From: Streptomyces sp. WMMC940
GTDB taxonomy: Bacteria > Actinomycetota > Actinomycetes > Streptomycetales > Streptomycetaceae
Assembly: GCF_027460265.1 (NCBI RefSeq)
Contig: NZ_JAPZBC010000001.1
Coordinates: 2,507,501-2,571,500, forward strand
Length of the DNA stretch: 64,000 nucleotides
Direction: 5' to 3'
Numbering within the stretch: the first letter of the stretch is position 1; each line of letters begins with the position of its first letter. The notes below the pieces were generated by a model. The model searched no databases and was not told where the DNA came from. It worked only from the letters and a program-made list of their open reading frames with translations. The position numbers and the translations under genes were made by a program. Below are positions 24,621-34,097 of the stretch, one piece after another.

Positions 24621-26732
24621 TCAGCCCTGTCCGTCGAGCTCGATCGTCTGCGTGCGCTCCTCGGGCGTCCTGCCGAGCAGCGCCTTCTGCATCGCGGAGG
24701 CGACGTCGTCCGCGGACAGCGGGTACTGCCTCCCGTCGCCCTTGGTGACCATGATCCCGTCGAAGACCCCGTCCAGCAGTTCCGTGATGGCCTGCTTGTT
24801 GTAGACCTCGACCAGCCGTCCGTCGACCGCCTTCATCGACAGGATCTTCGGCAGGGACTTCGCCGGTCCGAACTGGATCTCCTTGTCGCCCGCCCTGATC
24901 GTGACCAGATCGGACATGGCCGGCTCGGCGAACTCCTCCATGGCCCGGTTCAGCTCGGTCTGGGTGATCGTCGGCTCGCGGGTGGCGACGGGCAGCTCGA
25001 CGTTGTTCACGCGCCCCGTCTCGACCTGGGCGCGGTACGCGTCCCGCACCGAGATCATCGACTGCTGGACGTCGAGCGTCTTGCCCGCCTTGCCCGGGAC
25101 CGGCACGGCCTTGCCCGGCTCGAACCTGATCGTGGCCTCGGAGGCCGAGCCGGACGTGCCCGCGAGGTCGGTCAGGGCGACGACGAGTTTCTCCTCGTCG
25201 ACCGGGATGACCGGCTGCGCGACCCGCTCGCCGCCGAACAGCGAACCGATGACCGAGACGGGGTTGTAGTCGCTGCCCGCGGCCTCGCGGACGGTGGCCT
25301 GGCTGTCCAGGGTGAGGCCGGCCTTGTCCGGCGCGAGCCGGACCTTCTGACCGCCGACGCTGAGCTGCAGCGGGGAGGTGGCGCGCTTGCCGAGCGCGGC
25401 CTCCAGCCTCGCCTGGGCGTCCTCCTTGGTCCCGCCGCCGATGTCGACGCCGAGGACGGTGGTGCCCTTGGGCACCTCGGAGTGGTTCAGCAGCAGCCCG
25501 GCACCGTAGGCGACGACCACGGCGCCGAACACGCCGGCGCCGGCGAGCACCAGTTTGGACCGGCCCTTCTTCGCCGGACCGGACGACGTCGGCGCGGACG
25601 ACGAGGAGGACCTCGGCGCCGGCGAGGGGCCGGCCGTCGTCCGCGGCGCGGTGGCCGGGCCCGGGAAGTCGGGCTCCGAGAAGCCGGGACCGGGACCGCC
25701 GGGCCCGGAGGGCCACGGGGACCCGGCGCCGTCGGGGCCCCCGGGCTGGAACGGCGAACGGTGCTCCGGCGGCACCACGGGGATCCCGCTGGTCAGCGTG
25801 TCGCCCGAGACGTTGCCGCCGGGCATGCCCGGACCGCCGGAACCGGGTTCGGGCGCGGGCTTCTGCGGGGTGAGTACGGCGGTGTCGTCGCTCATCCGCG
25901 GCGGTCCGGCGGGACCGGCCCCGGGCACACCGGCGCCGGGAGCGGGGCCGGCCGGGGCTCCCGGAGCGAACGGCGAGACACCGGAGGCGGGACCGGTCGT
26001 GGGGCCCGCCGGACCGGTGCCCGGGGGCCGCTGCCCCGGTGCGGCACGGCCGGAGGCGTCAAGGTCCGAGGACAGGGAGTCCAGACCGCTGCGGGGCCGG
26101 CTCCCGGTGCCGCCCGGTGCGTCGGGGAAGTGGGGGGCGGCCTGCCCGTTCCGGGGAGCGGGCGCACCGGGCATCCGGTGGGCGCCGGTGTCCTCAGGAC
26201 GCGCTCCCGGCACGTTCGGCGCCTGGCCGGGGCCCGTCGCCTGGGCCGGGACGGAGGCCGGCGGGGGCGTGGGGCTCGGCGCCTTGCGCGGGGCGAACCA
26301 GTCGCTGGTCTTGTCCTCGGCCGGCTTCTCGGGCGCCTCGGGCCTCGCGGCGTCCTGCCCGGTGCCGGAGGCCGCCGGTGCCGACGGGGCGGGCGCGGCC
26401 GGGCGGGGCGTACTGCCCGTGCGCTCCGCCGCACCCTCGCGGGCCGCGGGGGCGCCCTTCTTGTCCAGGTCGCTCATGGGCGTGCGCATGACCACGGGCG
26501 GGATGGGACGCGACCCGGGAATGTTGATCCGGATGCGGGTCGTCAGCGTCGTCTCGGTCCGGGGCTCGTCCGGCTGTCGCGTGGACGCGGGTTCGGCTCT
26601 CTCCTCCGGAGCGTCCTGCGTCGGGTGCAGCGACGGATACTGGCGGGATCCGTACGGCGGTGTCCCCGAGGGGTACGCGGCTCCACCGCGCCCCTGGGGG
26701 CCGGAGGACGAACTGTCAGTTTCACGGCTCAA
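24621..26732 (-). CDS. VanW/YoaR-like membrane protein with peptidoglycan-binding domain and long Pro-rich tail
   Basis: A 703-residue type II membrane protein. Residues 1-390 form a very Pro/Gly/Ala-rich, probably disordered cytoplasmic region; a transmembrane helix lies at about 393-415 (LVLAGAGVFGAVVVAYGAGLL). Outside the membrane are two copies of the PG_binding_4/YoaR domain type (GTTVLGVDIGGGTKEDAQAR, LAPDKAGLTLDSQATVREA). The VanW domain itself is missing: the protein ends at about residue 703 after ITELLDGVFDGIMVTKGDGR. The start is TTG 26732 because GGGAG lies 7 nt upstream; an upstream start at 26813 would add 27 residues. Confidence 0.8.
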   Translation of the reverse strand: MSRETDSSSSGPQGRGGAAYPSGTPPYGSRQYPSLHPTQDAPEERAEPASTRQPDEPRTETTLTTRIRINIPGSRPIPPVVMRTPMSDLDKKGAPAAREGAAERTGSTPRPAAPAPSAPAASGTGQDAARPEAPEKPAEDKTSDWFAPRKAPSPTPPPASVPAQATGPGQAPNVPGARPEDTGAHRMPGAPAPRNGQAAPHFPDAPGGTGSRPRSGLDSLSSDLDASGRAAPGQRPPGTGPAGPTTGPASGVSPFAPGAPAGPAPGAGVPGAGPAGPPRMSDDTAVLTPQKPAPEPGSGGPGMPGGNVSGDTLTSGIPVVPPEHRSPFQPGGPDGAGSPWPSGPGGPGPGFSEPDFPGPATAPRTTAGPSPAPRSSSSSAPTSSGPAKKGRSKLVLAGAGVFGAVVVAYGAGLLLNHSEVPKGTTVLGVDIGGGTKEDAQARLEAALGKRATSPLQLSVGGQKVRLAPDKAGLTLDSQATVREAAGSDYNPVSVIGSLFGGERVAQPVIPVDEEKLVVALTDLAGTSGSASEATIRFEPGKAVPVPGKAGKTLDVQQSMISVRDAYRAQVETGRVNNVELPVATREPTITQTELNRAMEEFAEPAMSDLVTIRAGDKEIQFGPAKSLPKILSMKAVDGRLVEVYNKQAITELLDGVFDGIMVTKGDGRQYPLSADDVASAMQKALLGRTPEERTQTIELDGQG

Positions 26733-26905
26733 AGCAGGTTCTCCCGGTTGGCTCCGCCGCCCGTTCTTACTGGCTCTCGTTGCTGCGGGCGGCTCGGCGG
26801 CGCGCACCACCATACTGGCCGCCGCCGAGGCGTATCCGGCGACTGCGGGAAGCGTTCCCCGGCCGTCCCAGCGGGTATGGGCAATTCGGCCTCAGATGGG
26901 ACACG

Positions 26906-27307
26906 TCACTTGCCAAGTCGGCCGGAGGGCCCGCTCGGTTGCGGCAACCGCGTCATGGTGGCACACATCACAGCCAGCACGGTCCCCCCGAGCAGGAAGA
27001 CGATCTCGCCGAGACCGCCCGCGAAGACGCCGTCGCCCTCCGGCCGTCCCGCGCTCAGCAGCAGCACGGCGGCGACCCAGCCCGCGGCGGGCGCGACGAC
27101 ACCGAGCTGGGTGCCGGTGGCACGGAGTCCGCCGTAGAAGAGCGCCGCGGCGCCGAGCAGCGCCAAGAGCAACCCCAGCGGGAACCAGGCGGCTTGGACC
27201 AGCGAACCGGCGGTGCCGACGGCGACGCCGAGCACGGCCAGGCCGATGTACGCGGCGACGCGCACCGCCTTGGAGGGCCTGGCCGGCCGGGTTCCGGACC
27301 CGCTCAT
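26906..27307 (-). CDS. DUF6113-type small integral membrane protein
   Basis: A 133-residue protein with four predicted membrane helices ([72 protein letters not shown]) and a basic, Pro-rich ends. Function unknown; similar proteins lie beside mshB in Streptomyces. Its ATG overlaps the mshB stop (ATGA, 27304-27307), so it is translated from the mshB mRNA. Confidence 0.75.
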   Translation of the reverse strand: MSGSGTRPARPSKAVRVAAYIGLAVLGVAVGTAGSLVQAAWFPLGLLLALLGAAALFYGGLRATGTQLGVVAPAAGWVAAVLLLSAGRPEGDGVFAGGLGEIVFLLGGTVLAVMCATMTRLPQPSGPSGRLGK

Positions 27308-28242
27308 CGCCCTGCCTCCTGTGTCGTCGTGACGGCCGGTCCGCCCGTCGCGGGGTCGGTGTCCGTGCCGGCGAAGAGATCGCGTTCGCGCTCACCCGCG
27401 GGCACCCCCGGGGTTCCCCTCACCAACTGGTAGTACTCCGTGGCGAACAGCGGCTGGCCGAGGTCGTTGGAGAGCGCGAAGAAGGGCCCGTGGACGGCGA
27501 TCTGCGTGGCGTGGGCACGCATCGCGGCGGCCTTCCGCCCGGCGTAACCGGTGCCGTCGATCTCCGCGGTCACGTCCGCGTCGTCGACCACGCCCGGGAC
27601 GTCCTCGATTCCGGCGACGCCCGGGAACTCCACGTCCGCCGCACGCAGGCGGGCGAAACCCTCCTCGGCCGCCGAGCGCGGCACCCGGTTCCAGTAGATC
27701 TTGTCGATGCGGTGCGGCGCTCCGAGGTCGCTGCGGAAGGCCGGGTCGGCGGCGAGCTCCGCCGCGCGCATGGCGACGCGGTGCGCCTGGATGTGGTCGG
27801 GGTGCCCGTAACCGCCCTGCGGGTCGTACGTGATCAGCACCTGCGGCCGCACGTCGCGGATCACCTCGACCAGATGCGGCGCGGCCTCCTCCACGGGTGT
27901 GTTCCAGAACGCGCCGGGGCGGCGGTTCTGCGGAACGCCCATCATCCCGGAGTCGCGGAAGCGTCCGGCACCACCGAGGAAGCGGTGGTCGTGGACGCCC
28001 AGCTCCTTCATCGCGGCGGCCAGTTCGCCGCTCCGGTGCACGCCGAGGGTGTCGTCCCGGTCCGCGGCGAGATGTGCGAGCCCGGCCGGGATCACCTCGC
28101 CCTCCTCGCCGAGGGTGCAGGTGACCAGTGTGACCAGGGCGCCCTCCGCGGCGTACCGGGCCATGGTGGCGCCGTTGTTGATCGACTCGTCGTCGGGGTG
28201 CGCGTGCACCAGGAGCAGACGACGGGCTGGGAGATCCGTCAT
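27304..28242 (-). CDS. mshB: GlcNAc-Ins deacetylase of mycothiol synthesis
   Basis: A 312-residue zinc metalloenzyme that deacetylates N-acetylglucosaminyl-inositol in the mycothiol pathway. The zinc site of the family is visible: HAHPDDESI (His, Asp, Asp) near the N-terminus and [13 protein letters not shown] further on. Substrate segments such as [21 protein letters not shown] and [14 protein letters not shown] match MshB rather than the paralogue Mca. ATG 28242 follows TAGGCT by 7 nt (leaderless type); the GGGAG in that spacer is too close to serve well as a ribosome site. It is co-translated with the DUF6113 gene. Confidence 0.94.
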   Translation of the reverse strand: MTDLPARRLLLVHAHPDDESINNGATMARYAAEGALVTLVTCTLGEEGEVIPAGLAHLAADRDDTLGVHRSGELAAAMKELGVHDHRFLGGAGRFRDSGMMGVPQNRRPGAFWNTPVEEAAPHLVEVIRDVRPQVLITYDPQGGYGHPDHIQAHRVAMRAAELAADPAFRSDLGAPHRIDKIYWNRVPRSAAEEGFARLRAADVEFPGVAGIEDVPGVVDDADVTAEIDGTGYAGRKAAAMRAHATQIAVHGPFFALSNDLGQPLFATEYYQLVRGTPGVPAGERERDLFAGTDTDPATGGPAVTTTQEAGR

Positions 28243-28304
28243 GGCTCCCAGCCTACGAGGCCGCCGGCGGGCTTCGCGTCGGGGCGGACCCCGGCGAACA
28301 CGTC

Positions 28305-28499
28305 CTAGAACTTGAGCCCGCCGATCATGCCCGCCACGTTCGTCGTCAGTTCGCTGATGGTGGGCGCGATCGAGGAGCTGGCGAGGTAGAACCCGAGGAG
28401 CATGCAAACCGCCGCATGTCCGGCCTTCAGTCCGGATTTCCGGACCAGCAGGAAGACGACGATCGCCAGCAGCACCACCGCCGAAATCGAGAGTGCCAC
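28305..28499 (-). CDS. 64-residue two-helix membrane protein
   Basis: A small, very hydrophobic protein: [18 protein letters not shown], a short polar RKSGLKAGH loop, then [17 protein letters not shown] and an amphipathic C-terminus ending GGLKF. No family recognised. GTG 28499 has GGAGG about 8 nt upstream, and codon usage is normal, so it is real. It is upstream of mshB by 62 nt in the same orientation; a TATGAT-type -10 element sits inside the palindrome at 28576-28596. Confidence 0.7.
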   Translation of the reverse strand: MALSISAVVLLAIVVFLLVRKSGLKAGHAAVCMLLGFYLASSSIAPTISELTTNVAGMIGGLKF

Positions 28500-28575
28500 G
28501 GCGGTTCACCTCCACAGATGTTCGGTCGGGAACGGGCAGCATGCATGTGCCGGAAGGTTCCTACCCACCTAGCGC

Positions 28576-28596
28576 TACGGATCATAACTATCCGTA
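28576..28596. promoter_or_regulatory. 21-bp operator-like inverted repeat
   Basis: TACGGAT (28576-28582) and ATCCGTA (28590-28596) are perfect inverted arms around a 7-nt A+T-rich spacer. On the minus strand the spacer contains TATGAT, a good -10 hexamer for the small membrane protein, so a protein bound here would block that promoter. It lies in the divergent region shared with the S9 peptidase gene. Confidence 0.65.
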
Positions 28597-28700
28597 CGGC
28601 CGCATCGATCGGTGCACGGCAGCACACGGGGGCGCACGGCCGCGGCCGCCGTCAGCGCACCACGGGAAATCGGCGGACCGGCTCGGCTAGGTTCGGTCGC

Positions 28701-30830
28701 ATGACCTCGAAGCAGCGGCTCTCCTTCCCCCGCCAGTACGCCAGGACGCAGCGCTTCACCCTCGGCGCACCCCGCGCGTTCACGGTCGCTCCGGACGGTT
28801 CGCGGGTGGTGTTCCTGAGGTCCCCTTCGGGCACGGACCGATCCCACCGGCTCTGGGTGCTGGACCTCGACGGGGAGGTGCGCGAGCGGGTGGCGGCGGA
28901 CCCCGAGGCGTTGCTGGGCGGCGCGGACGAGGAGTTGCCTGCCGAGGAGCGCGCACGGCGGGAGCGCAGCCGCGAGGGCTCCGGGGGCATCGTCGCCTAC
29001 GCGGTGGACCGCGAGGCGGAGTTGGCGGCCTTCGCCCTGTCCGGGCGGCTGTTCACGGCGGAGCTGCGGGCCGGCACGGCGCGTGAACTGCCCGCCGCCG
29101 GGCCGGTGATCGACCCGAGGCCGTCGCCGGACGGGCGTCTGGTCGCCTACGCGGCGGGTGGCGCGCTGCGCGTCGTCGGCGCGGAGGGCGAAGGGGACCG
29201 GGCGCTCGCCGAACCCGACGACGAGCACACCTCGTACGGGGTGGCGGAGTTCATCGCGGCCGAGGAGATGGGCCGTTCGCGCGGCTTCTGGTGGTCGCCC
29301 GGGTCGGACCGGCTGCTGGTGGCGCGGGTGGACGGCTCCCCCGTGCGGCGGTGGTGGATCGCGGATCCCGCGCATCCGGACCGGGAGCCGGCGGGGACCG
29401 CGTACCCCTCGGCGGGGACGCCGAACGCGGAGGTGCGGCTGCTGCTCATGGACCTCGACGGCACGCGCACCGAGGTGGTCTGGGACCGGGAGCGGTACCC
29501 GTATCTGGCGCGGGTGCACTGGTCACCGGCCGGCGCCCCGCTGCTGCTCGTCCAGACCCGCGACCAGCGCACGGCGCTGCATCTCGCCGTGGACACGGAG
29601 AGCGGAGCCACCCGCACGGTGCACGTCGACGAGGACCCGGCGTGGGTCGAGCTGTCGGCCGGGGTGCCCGCGTGGGCGCCGGACGGGCGGCTGGTGCGGA
29701 TCGCGGACGAGGGCGGGGCCCGGGTGCTGGCGGTGGGCGACCGGCTCCTGACCGGGCCGCAGTTGCACGTCAGGGCGGTCCTGGACATCGACGGGTCGGA
29801 CGTGCTGGTCTCGGCTTCGGCCGGCGAGGAGGCCGCGGAGCCGGAGGTCGGCGAGATCCATGTGTACCGGGTCGACGAGCGGGGGGCCGAGCGGGTCTCG
29901 GAGGGCGCGGGAGTGCACGGGGCGGTGCGTTCGGGGACGGTGACGGTGCTCTCGTCGGCACTGCCCGGGGTGGCGACCGGCGCGGCGGTCCAGGTGCTGA
30001 GGGAGGGCAAACCGATCACCACGATCGCCTCGTACGCGGAGAAGCCGGTTATTTCCTCCCGCGCACAGTTTCTCGAAGGGGGCGCACGGCGAATTCCGTG
30101 CGCCGTGCTGCTTCCCCACGACTATCAGGAATCACATGGTCCGCTTCCAGTGCTGCTGGATCCTTATGCGGGGCCGCACGGACAGCGGGTCGTGGCCGCG
30201 CACCATCCGCACCTCACCTCCCAGTGGTTCGCGGACCAGGGATTCGCCGTGGTCGTCGCGGACGGGCGCGGCTCCCCCGGCCGCTCCCCCGGCTGGGAGA
30301 AGGCGATCAAGGGCGATCTGCTGGTCACGCTGGAGGACCAGATCGAGGCGCTGCACTCGCTGGCCGGCCGGTTCCCGCTGGACCTCGGCCGGGTGGCCGT
30401 CCGGGGCTGGTCCTACGGCGGCTATCTCGCGGCGCTCGCGGTGCTGCGGCGGCCGGACGTCTTCCACGCGGCGGTCGCGGGCGCGCCGGTCACCGACTGG
30501 CGGCTGTACGACACCCACTACACCGAGCGCTACCTCGGCCACCCGGAGGAGCAGCCCGCGGCGTACGCGGCCAACTCCCTCGTCACGGAAGACGGACTGA
30601 CCGATCCGGCCGAGCCCGCCCGGCCGTTGATGATCATCCACGGGATGGTGGACGACAATGTGGTGGTGGCACACAGCTTGCGGCTGTCATCGGCACTGCT
30701 CGCCGCAGGGCGCCCCCATGAACTGCTGCCGCTGACGGGTGTCACACATATGACGCCCCAGGAGCAGGTCGCGGAGAATCTGCTACTGCTCCAGGTGGAC
30801 TTCCTGAAGCGCGCTTTGGGGGTCGCCTGA
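28701..30830 (+). CDS. S9-family prolyl oligopeptidase/dipeptidyl peptidase
   Basis: A 709-residue cytosolic serine peptidase. The N-terminal two thirds form a beta-propeller (repeated segments such as FWWSPGSDRLLVARVDGSPV, VHWSPAGAPLLLVQTRDQR), the C-terminal third an alpha/beta-hydrolase with the nucleophile Ser571 in GWSYGGY. An Asp follows in HGMVDDNVV and the His in GVTHMTPQEQ. Double Glu before the propeller-catalytic boundary (FIAAEEMGR) is the DPP-IV family feature, favouring dipeptidyl peptidase activity. TAGGTT sits 7 nt before ATG 28701 (leaderless). Confidence 0.9.
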   Translation: MTSKQRLSFPRQYARTQRFTLGAPRAFTVAPDGSRVVFLRSPSGTDRSHRLWVLDLDGEVRERVAADPEALLGGADEELPAEERARRERSREGSGGIVAYAVDREAELAAFALSGRLFTAELRAGTARELPAAGPVIDPRPSPDGRLVAYAAGGALRVVGAEGEGDRALAEPDDEHTSYGVAEFIAAEEMGRSRGFWWSPGSDRLLVARVDGSPVRRWWIADPAHPDREPAGTAYPSAGTPNAEVRLLLMDLDGTRTEVVWDRERYPYLARVHWSPAGAPLLLVQTRDQRTALHLAVDTESGATRTVHVDEDPAWVELSAGVPAWAPDGRLVRIADEGGARVLAVGDRLLTGPQLHVRAVLDIDGSDVLVSASAGEEAAEPEVGEIHVYRVDERGAERVSEGAGVHGAVRSGTVTVLSSALPGVATGAAVQVLREGKPITTIASYAEKPVISSRAQFLEGGARRIPCAVLLPHDYQESHGPLPVLLDPYAGPHGQRVVAAHHPHLTSQWFADQGFAVVVADGRGSPGRSPGWEKAIKGDLLVTLEDQIEALHSLAGRFPLDLGRVAVRGWSYGGYLAALAVLRRPDVFHAAVAGAPVTDWRLYDTHYTERYLGHPEEQPAAYAANSLVTEDGLTDPAEPARPLMIIHGMVDDNVVVAHSLRLSSALLAAGRPHELLPLTGVTHMTPQEQVAENLLLLQVDFLKRALGVA

Positions 30831-31180
30831 CGGGCAGTCCGACGGGCGGCCCCTCGCCGCCGGACGAGGCCCGCGAGCGCCGGGCGGCGACGCCCGCCAC
30901 GACACGAACGAGGAACCGCAGGGGAGGAAGAGGGCCCGCCCGGCGTCCGGAAGGCTTCCCGGCCCCACCGGTGGCCCGGGTTCCAGGTCCCGGACGCACG
31001 ACCGGCCAGGCACCGGAACCCACGACCGATCCGGTCCGGGACGCACGACCGGCCGGGGCGGCATGTGCGCCCCGGCCGGTCTACGGCACCCGCACGGCCG
31101 TACGGAGTCCAGGGTGACGCGTCCGTATATCGATGCGACTTCGGTCAAGTTGCCTGGTTGTTAACGAACTTGATGGTCAC
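30831..31180. other. Intergenic region with terminator and short duplication
   Basis: 350 bases between convergent genes. A 22-base segment, GGTCCCGGACGCACGACCGG and two more bases at 30986-31007, is repeated with one mismatch at 31033-31054, just before the terminator at 31047-31081. Otherwise I see no gene. Confidence 0.6.
31047..31081. terminator. 14-bp hairpin terminator
   Basis: GACCGGCCGGGGCG (31047-31060) pairs perfectly with CGCCCCGGCCGGTC (31068-31081) across GCATGTG. It terminates transcripts from both the S9 peptidase and the siderophore-interacting protein gene. Confidence 0.8.
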
Positions 31181-31924
31181 TTATCGGATTTTGGGACTCT
31201 CCGGCCGCCAGTACCCGAGCGCGCTCACCCGGTCCTTGGGCAGGCCGAGCTCCTTGCGTGCGTATGCCGTGAGGGTCCGGGTGGTCGCCGTGTCGCAGGC
31301 GATCCAGACGAAGGCGTCCGCCGGGTCGTCGCCGAGCAGTGCCGGCAGCGCGGCCTTCACCTCCGCCACGAGGGCCGCTCCGCCGTCCTGCCGGGGGACC
31401 CGCCGCAGCTCGTGGTGGGCGGCGCCGGCCCGGAGCGGCAGATCGGCGTCCGACTCGTGCTGGGTCTCGAACCATATGGTGGCGGGCACCCCCGGCATGG
31501 CGTCGAGCAGGGAGTTGACGGCGGGCAGCGAGGCCGAGTCGCCGATCACGAAGAGTCGGGGGGGCAGCGGGTCGGGCACGCTGAACCCGGTGCCCTGGAG
31601 GGTGGCCTCGATCGTGTCGCCCGGCTCGGCGTTGCGCGCCCACTCGCTGGCGCGGCCCTCGTGCAGCGCGAATTCCATGCTGAACGTGCCCTTGGCCGGA
31701 TCGGGGTCGACGAGGGTGTAGGCCCGCTGGTGCGGCTTGCCCGCGTCGTCGAACCAGAGGCGCACCCACATGGTGGGGTGCACCCCGGTGGCGGCGAGCA
31801 TGCCGCCGTCGGTCAGGTGCACCCGGCGGTAGTGGTCGGTGACCTGCTCCGCCCCCGTCACCGTGAACTCGAAGTCCTTGCCCCGGAACAGCTTGAGGAC
31901 CACGCCCTCCCAGCCATGCCCCAC
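31181..31924 (-). CDS. Siderophore-interacting protein (FAD/NADPH ferric-siderophore reductase)
   Basis: A 247-residue SIP/ViuB-family enzyme that reduces imported ferric siderophore to release iron in the cytosol. FAD-binding barrel motifs RRVHLTDGG and YTLVDPDPAKGTFSMEFALH are followed by the NAD(P)H domain (RLFVIGDSASLPAVNSLLD, VWIACDTATTRTLTAYARKE, and the C-terminal GYWRPESP found in SIPs). GTG 31924 has GGAGG 8 nt upstream. Its promoter overlaps the iron box at 31955-31973, so derepression under iron starvation is expected. Confidence 0.92.
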   Translation of the reverse strand: MGHGWEGVVLKLFRGKDFEFTVTGAEQVTDHYRRVHLTDGGMLAATGVHPTMWVRLWFDDAGKPHQRAYTLVDPDPAKGTFSMEFALHEGRASEWARNAEPGDTIEATLQGTGFSVPDPLPPRLFVIGDSASLPAVNSLLDAMPGVPATIWFETQHESDADLPLRAGAAHHELRRVPRQDGGAALVAEVKAALPALLGDDPADAFVWIACDTATTRTLTAYARKELGLPKDRVSALGYWRPESPKIR

Positions 31925-31954
31925 CGCTGTCTCCTCCCCATGCGACCAGTAAGG

Positions 31955-31973
31955 TTAGGTCAGCCTAACCTAA
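31955..31973. promoter_or_regulatory. Iron box (DmdR/IdeR-type operator)
   Basis: TTAGGTCAGCCTAACCTAA is a 19-bp palindrome with one mismatched pair and matches the actinobacterial iron-box consensus TTAGGTTAGGCTNACCTAA. It is 31 bp from the start of the siderophore-interacting protein gene and 31 bp from the GTG of the acylase gene, so one operator can control both. Confidence 0.88.
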
Positions 31974-32003
31974 AGGTTCGTCCAGTAGGAGAGTGGGGAC
32001 AGT

Positions 32004-34097
32004 GTGACGACCGAGGTCTACCGGGATGCCTGGGGCATTCCGCATCTGCGCGCCTCGAGCATCCTGGAGCTGGCCCGGGCCCAGGGGCGGAACGCCGCCG
32101 CCGACCGGGCCTGGCAGATCGAGGTCGAACGGCACCGGGTGCGGGGCACGACGGCGGCCTTCCTGGGCGCGGAGGCCGTGGCCTGGGACCGGTTCGCCCG
32201 GCAGGCCCGGCTCGAGGACACCGCCCGGCGCTGCTTCGCGGCCCTGGACGCGGACACGGCGGCCTGGGTGGGCGCCTACGTCGAGGGAGTCAACGACGGG
32301 CTGGCGGAAGGCACCGGGAACGCGCCCCAGTTCGCCGCCACCGCACTGGAACCCGGCCGCTGGGAACCCTGGGTGCCGCTCGGCATCTGGATCGCCACCC
32401 ACATCCTGTTCGCCGGCTTCCCGACCAAGCTGTGGCGGGAGGAGGTGGCACGACGGCTCGGGGACGAACTGACCACCCTGTTCGCCACCGACGGTCCCGG
32501 CACCTCGGGCAGCAACGGCTGGCTGGTCACCGGCGACCGGACGGGGACGGGAGCACCGCTGATCGCCGGCGACCCGCACCGCTTCATCGAGGACCCCGGT
32601 GTCTACCAGCAGATCCACCTGGTGTGCCCGGACGTCGACGTCGTCGGCCTCGCGGTGCCGGGTGTCCCCGGGCTCGCCCACTTCGGCCACACCGGCTCGG
32701 TGGCCTGGGCCATCACCAACGCCATGGCCGACTACCAGGACCTGTACCGCGAACGCCTCAGGAAAACCGGTGACGGGATCGAGGCCGAGGGCCCCGACGG
32801 CTGGCACCCGGCCACCCACCACCGGGAGACGATCGAGGTGGCCGGGGGGGACCCGGTGACCGTGGAGGTGATCGAGACCGCACGCGGCCCGGTGATCTCC
32901 TGCGACGCCCCGCCGGGGGACGGCAGGGGCGCGATGTCGGAGGCCATCAGCCTCCGCTACCCGCCCCGGGTCACCGCGGCCCTCGGCTTCGAGGCGATCC
33001 CGGCGCTCCTGCGGGCCCGTACCGTCGGCGACGTGGACCGGGCCTTCGACGACTGGGCCGAGCCGGTCAATGTCGTGCACGCCGCGGACACCGAGGGCGG
33101 GCTGCTGCACCGGGTCGCCGGGCGCGTACCGGTACGGCACGAGGACAACCGGCTGCGCGTGGTGCCCGCGTGGGAACACGGCCACGACTGGCAGGGGTGG
33201 CACGGGACGCCCCGTGCCGAGGTGGAGGACTTCGCCGTGATGGCGAACGCCCGCGGCATCGCCACGCCCCTGGGAGTGGAGTTCGCACCCCCGCACCGGG
33301 CCGACCGGATCGCCGCGCTGCTGCGCGAGTCGAAGAACTGGACGGCGCCCGGGATGGCGGCCGTCCACACCGACACCTGGCTGGCGTCCGCCGCACCCCT
33401 GCTGGAGCTGGTGGCCGCGCTGGACGAGGACCGGCTGTCCCCCGGCGCCCGGGCACTGCGGGCCCGGCTGCTGGAGTGGGACCGGCGGATGGAGGCCGAC
33501 AGCACCGACGCCGCGCTGTTCGCCGCCGTCCGCTCGGCCGTCGTACGGCGGCTCGCGGCCCACCCCGAACTGGTGCCGCTGAGCGGCCCGTTCGGGTACC
33601 CCGAGGTGTTCCTGCCCTGGCTCCACCTGCCGGCCAGGATCGGGTACGCGCTGGAGACCCTGCTCACGACCGACCGGCTGCCGGGAATCGACCGCGCGGC
33701 ACTCGTCCACGACGCCGTCGACGAGATCGCCGCGGCCGGCGGGACCGGGACCACCTGGGGCGAGCGTCACCGGCTGGCGCCCTGGCAGGCGCTGCCCGCT
33801 CCCGAGGTCGAGGAGTGGCCCGGGCTGCCCGGCGACCACGACTGCGTGCTGGCCACCTCCAGCGTCCCCGGAGTCACCGATCTGAGCGCGCGCGGACCCT
33901 CCGCCCGCTACGTGTGGGACCTCGCCCGGCGCGACGACAGCCTGTGGGTGGTCCCGCTGGGCGCCCGGGGCGTCCCGGGGGACGCCCACCACCGCGACCA
34001 GCTGCCGCTGTGGCTGAGCGGCGGGTTCGTCCCCGTCGTCACCGACTTCGACCTGCTCACCCCCGAGCACCGCACCGAGGAGAGACATGACCATTGA
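32004..34097 (+). CDS. Penicillin-acylase-family (Ntn) amidohydrolase, iron-box controlled
   Basis: A 697-residue Ntn hydrolase. Autocatalytic cleavage should occur before Ser170 in GTSGSNGWL, giving an alpha chain of 169 residues and a beta chain starting SNGW, the family signature. Other family segments are PLIAGDPHR, GVPGLAHFGHTGSVAW and the oxyanion region EPVNVVHAADTEGG. No signal peptide is visible, so unlike secreted penicillin acylases it should be cytosolic. Relatives include PvdQ, which trims an acyl chain from the pyoverdine precursor, and the proposed DesG for aryl-desferrioxamines. The GTG has AGGAGAG upstream. It overlaps the next gene by 11 nt. Confidence 0.88.
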   Translation: MTTEVYRDAWGIPHLRASSILELARAQGRNAAADRAWQIEVERHRVRGTTAAFLGAEAVAWDRFARQARLEDTARRCFAALDADTAAWVGAYVEGVNDGLAEGTGNAPQFAATALEPGRWEPWVPLGIWIATHILFAGFPTKLWREEVARRLGDELTTLFATDGPGTSGSNGWLVTGDRTGTGAPLIAGDPHRFIEDPGVYQQIHLVCPDVDVVGLAVPGVPGLAHFGHTGSVAWAITNAMADYQDLYRERLRKTGDGIEAEGPDGWHPATHHRETIEVAGGDPVTVEVIETARGPVISCDAPPGDGRGAMSEAISLRYPPRVTAALGFEAIPALLRARTVGDVDRAFDDWAEPVNVVHAADTEGGLLHRVAGRVPVRHEDNRLRVVPAWEHGHDWQGWHGTPRAEVEDFAVMANARGIATPLGVEFAPPHRADRIAALLRESKNWTAPGMAAVHTDTWLASAAPLLELVAALDEDRLSPGARALRARLLEWDRRMEADSTDAALFAAVRSAVVRRLAAHPELVPLSGPFGYPEVFLPWLHLPARIGYALETLLTTDRLPGIDRAALVHDAVDEIAAAGGTGTTWGERHRLAPWQALPAPEVEEWPGLPGDHDCVLATSSVPGVTDLSARGPSARYVWDLARRDDSLWVVPLGARGVPGDAHHRDQLPLWLSGGFVPVVTDFDLLTPEHRTEERHDH

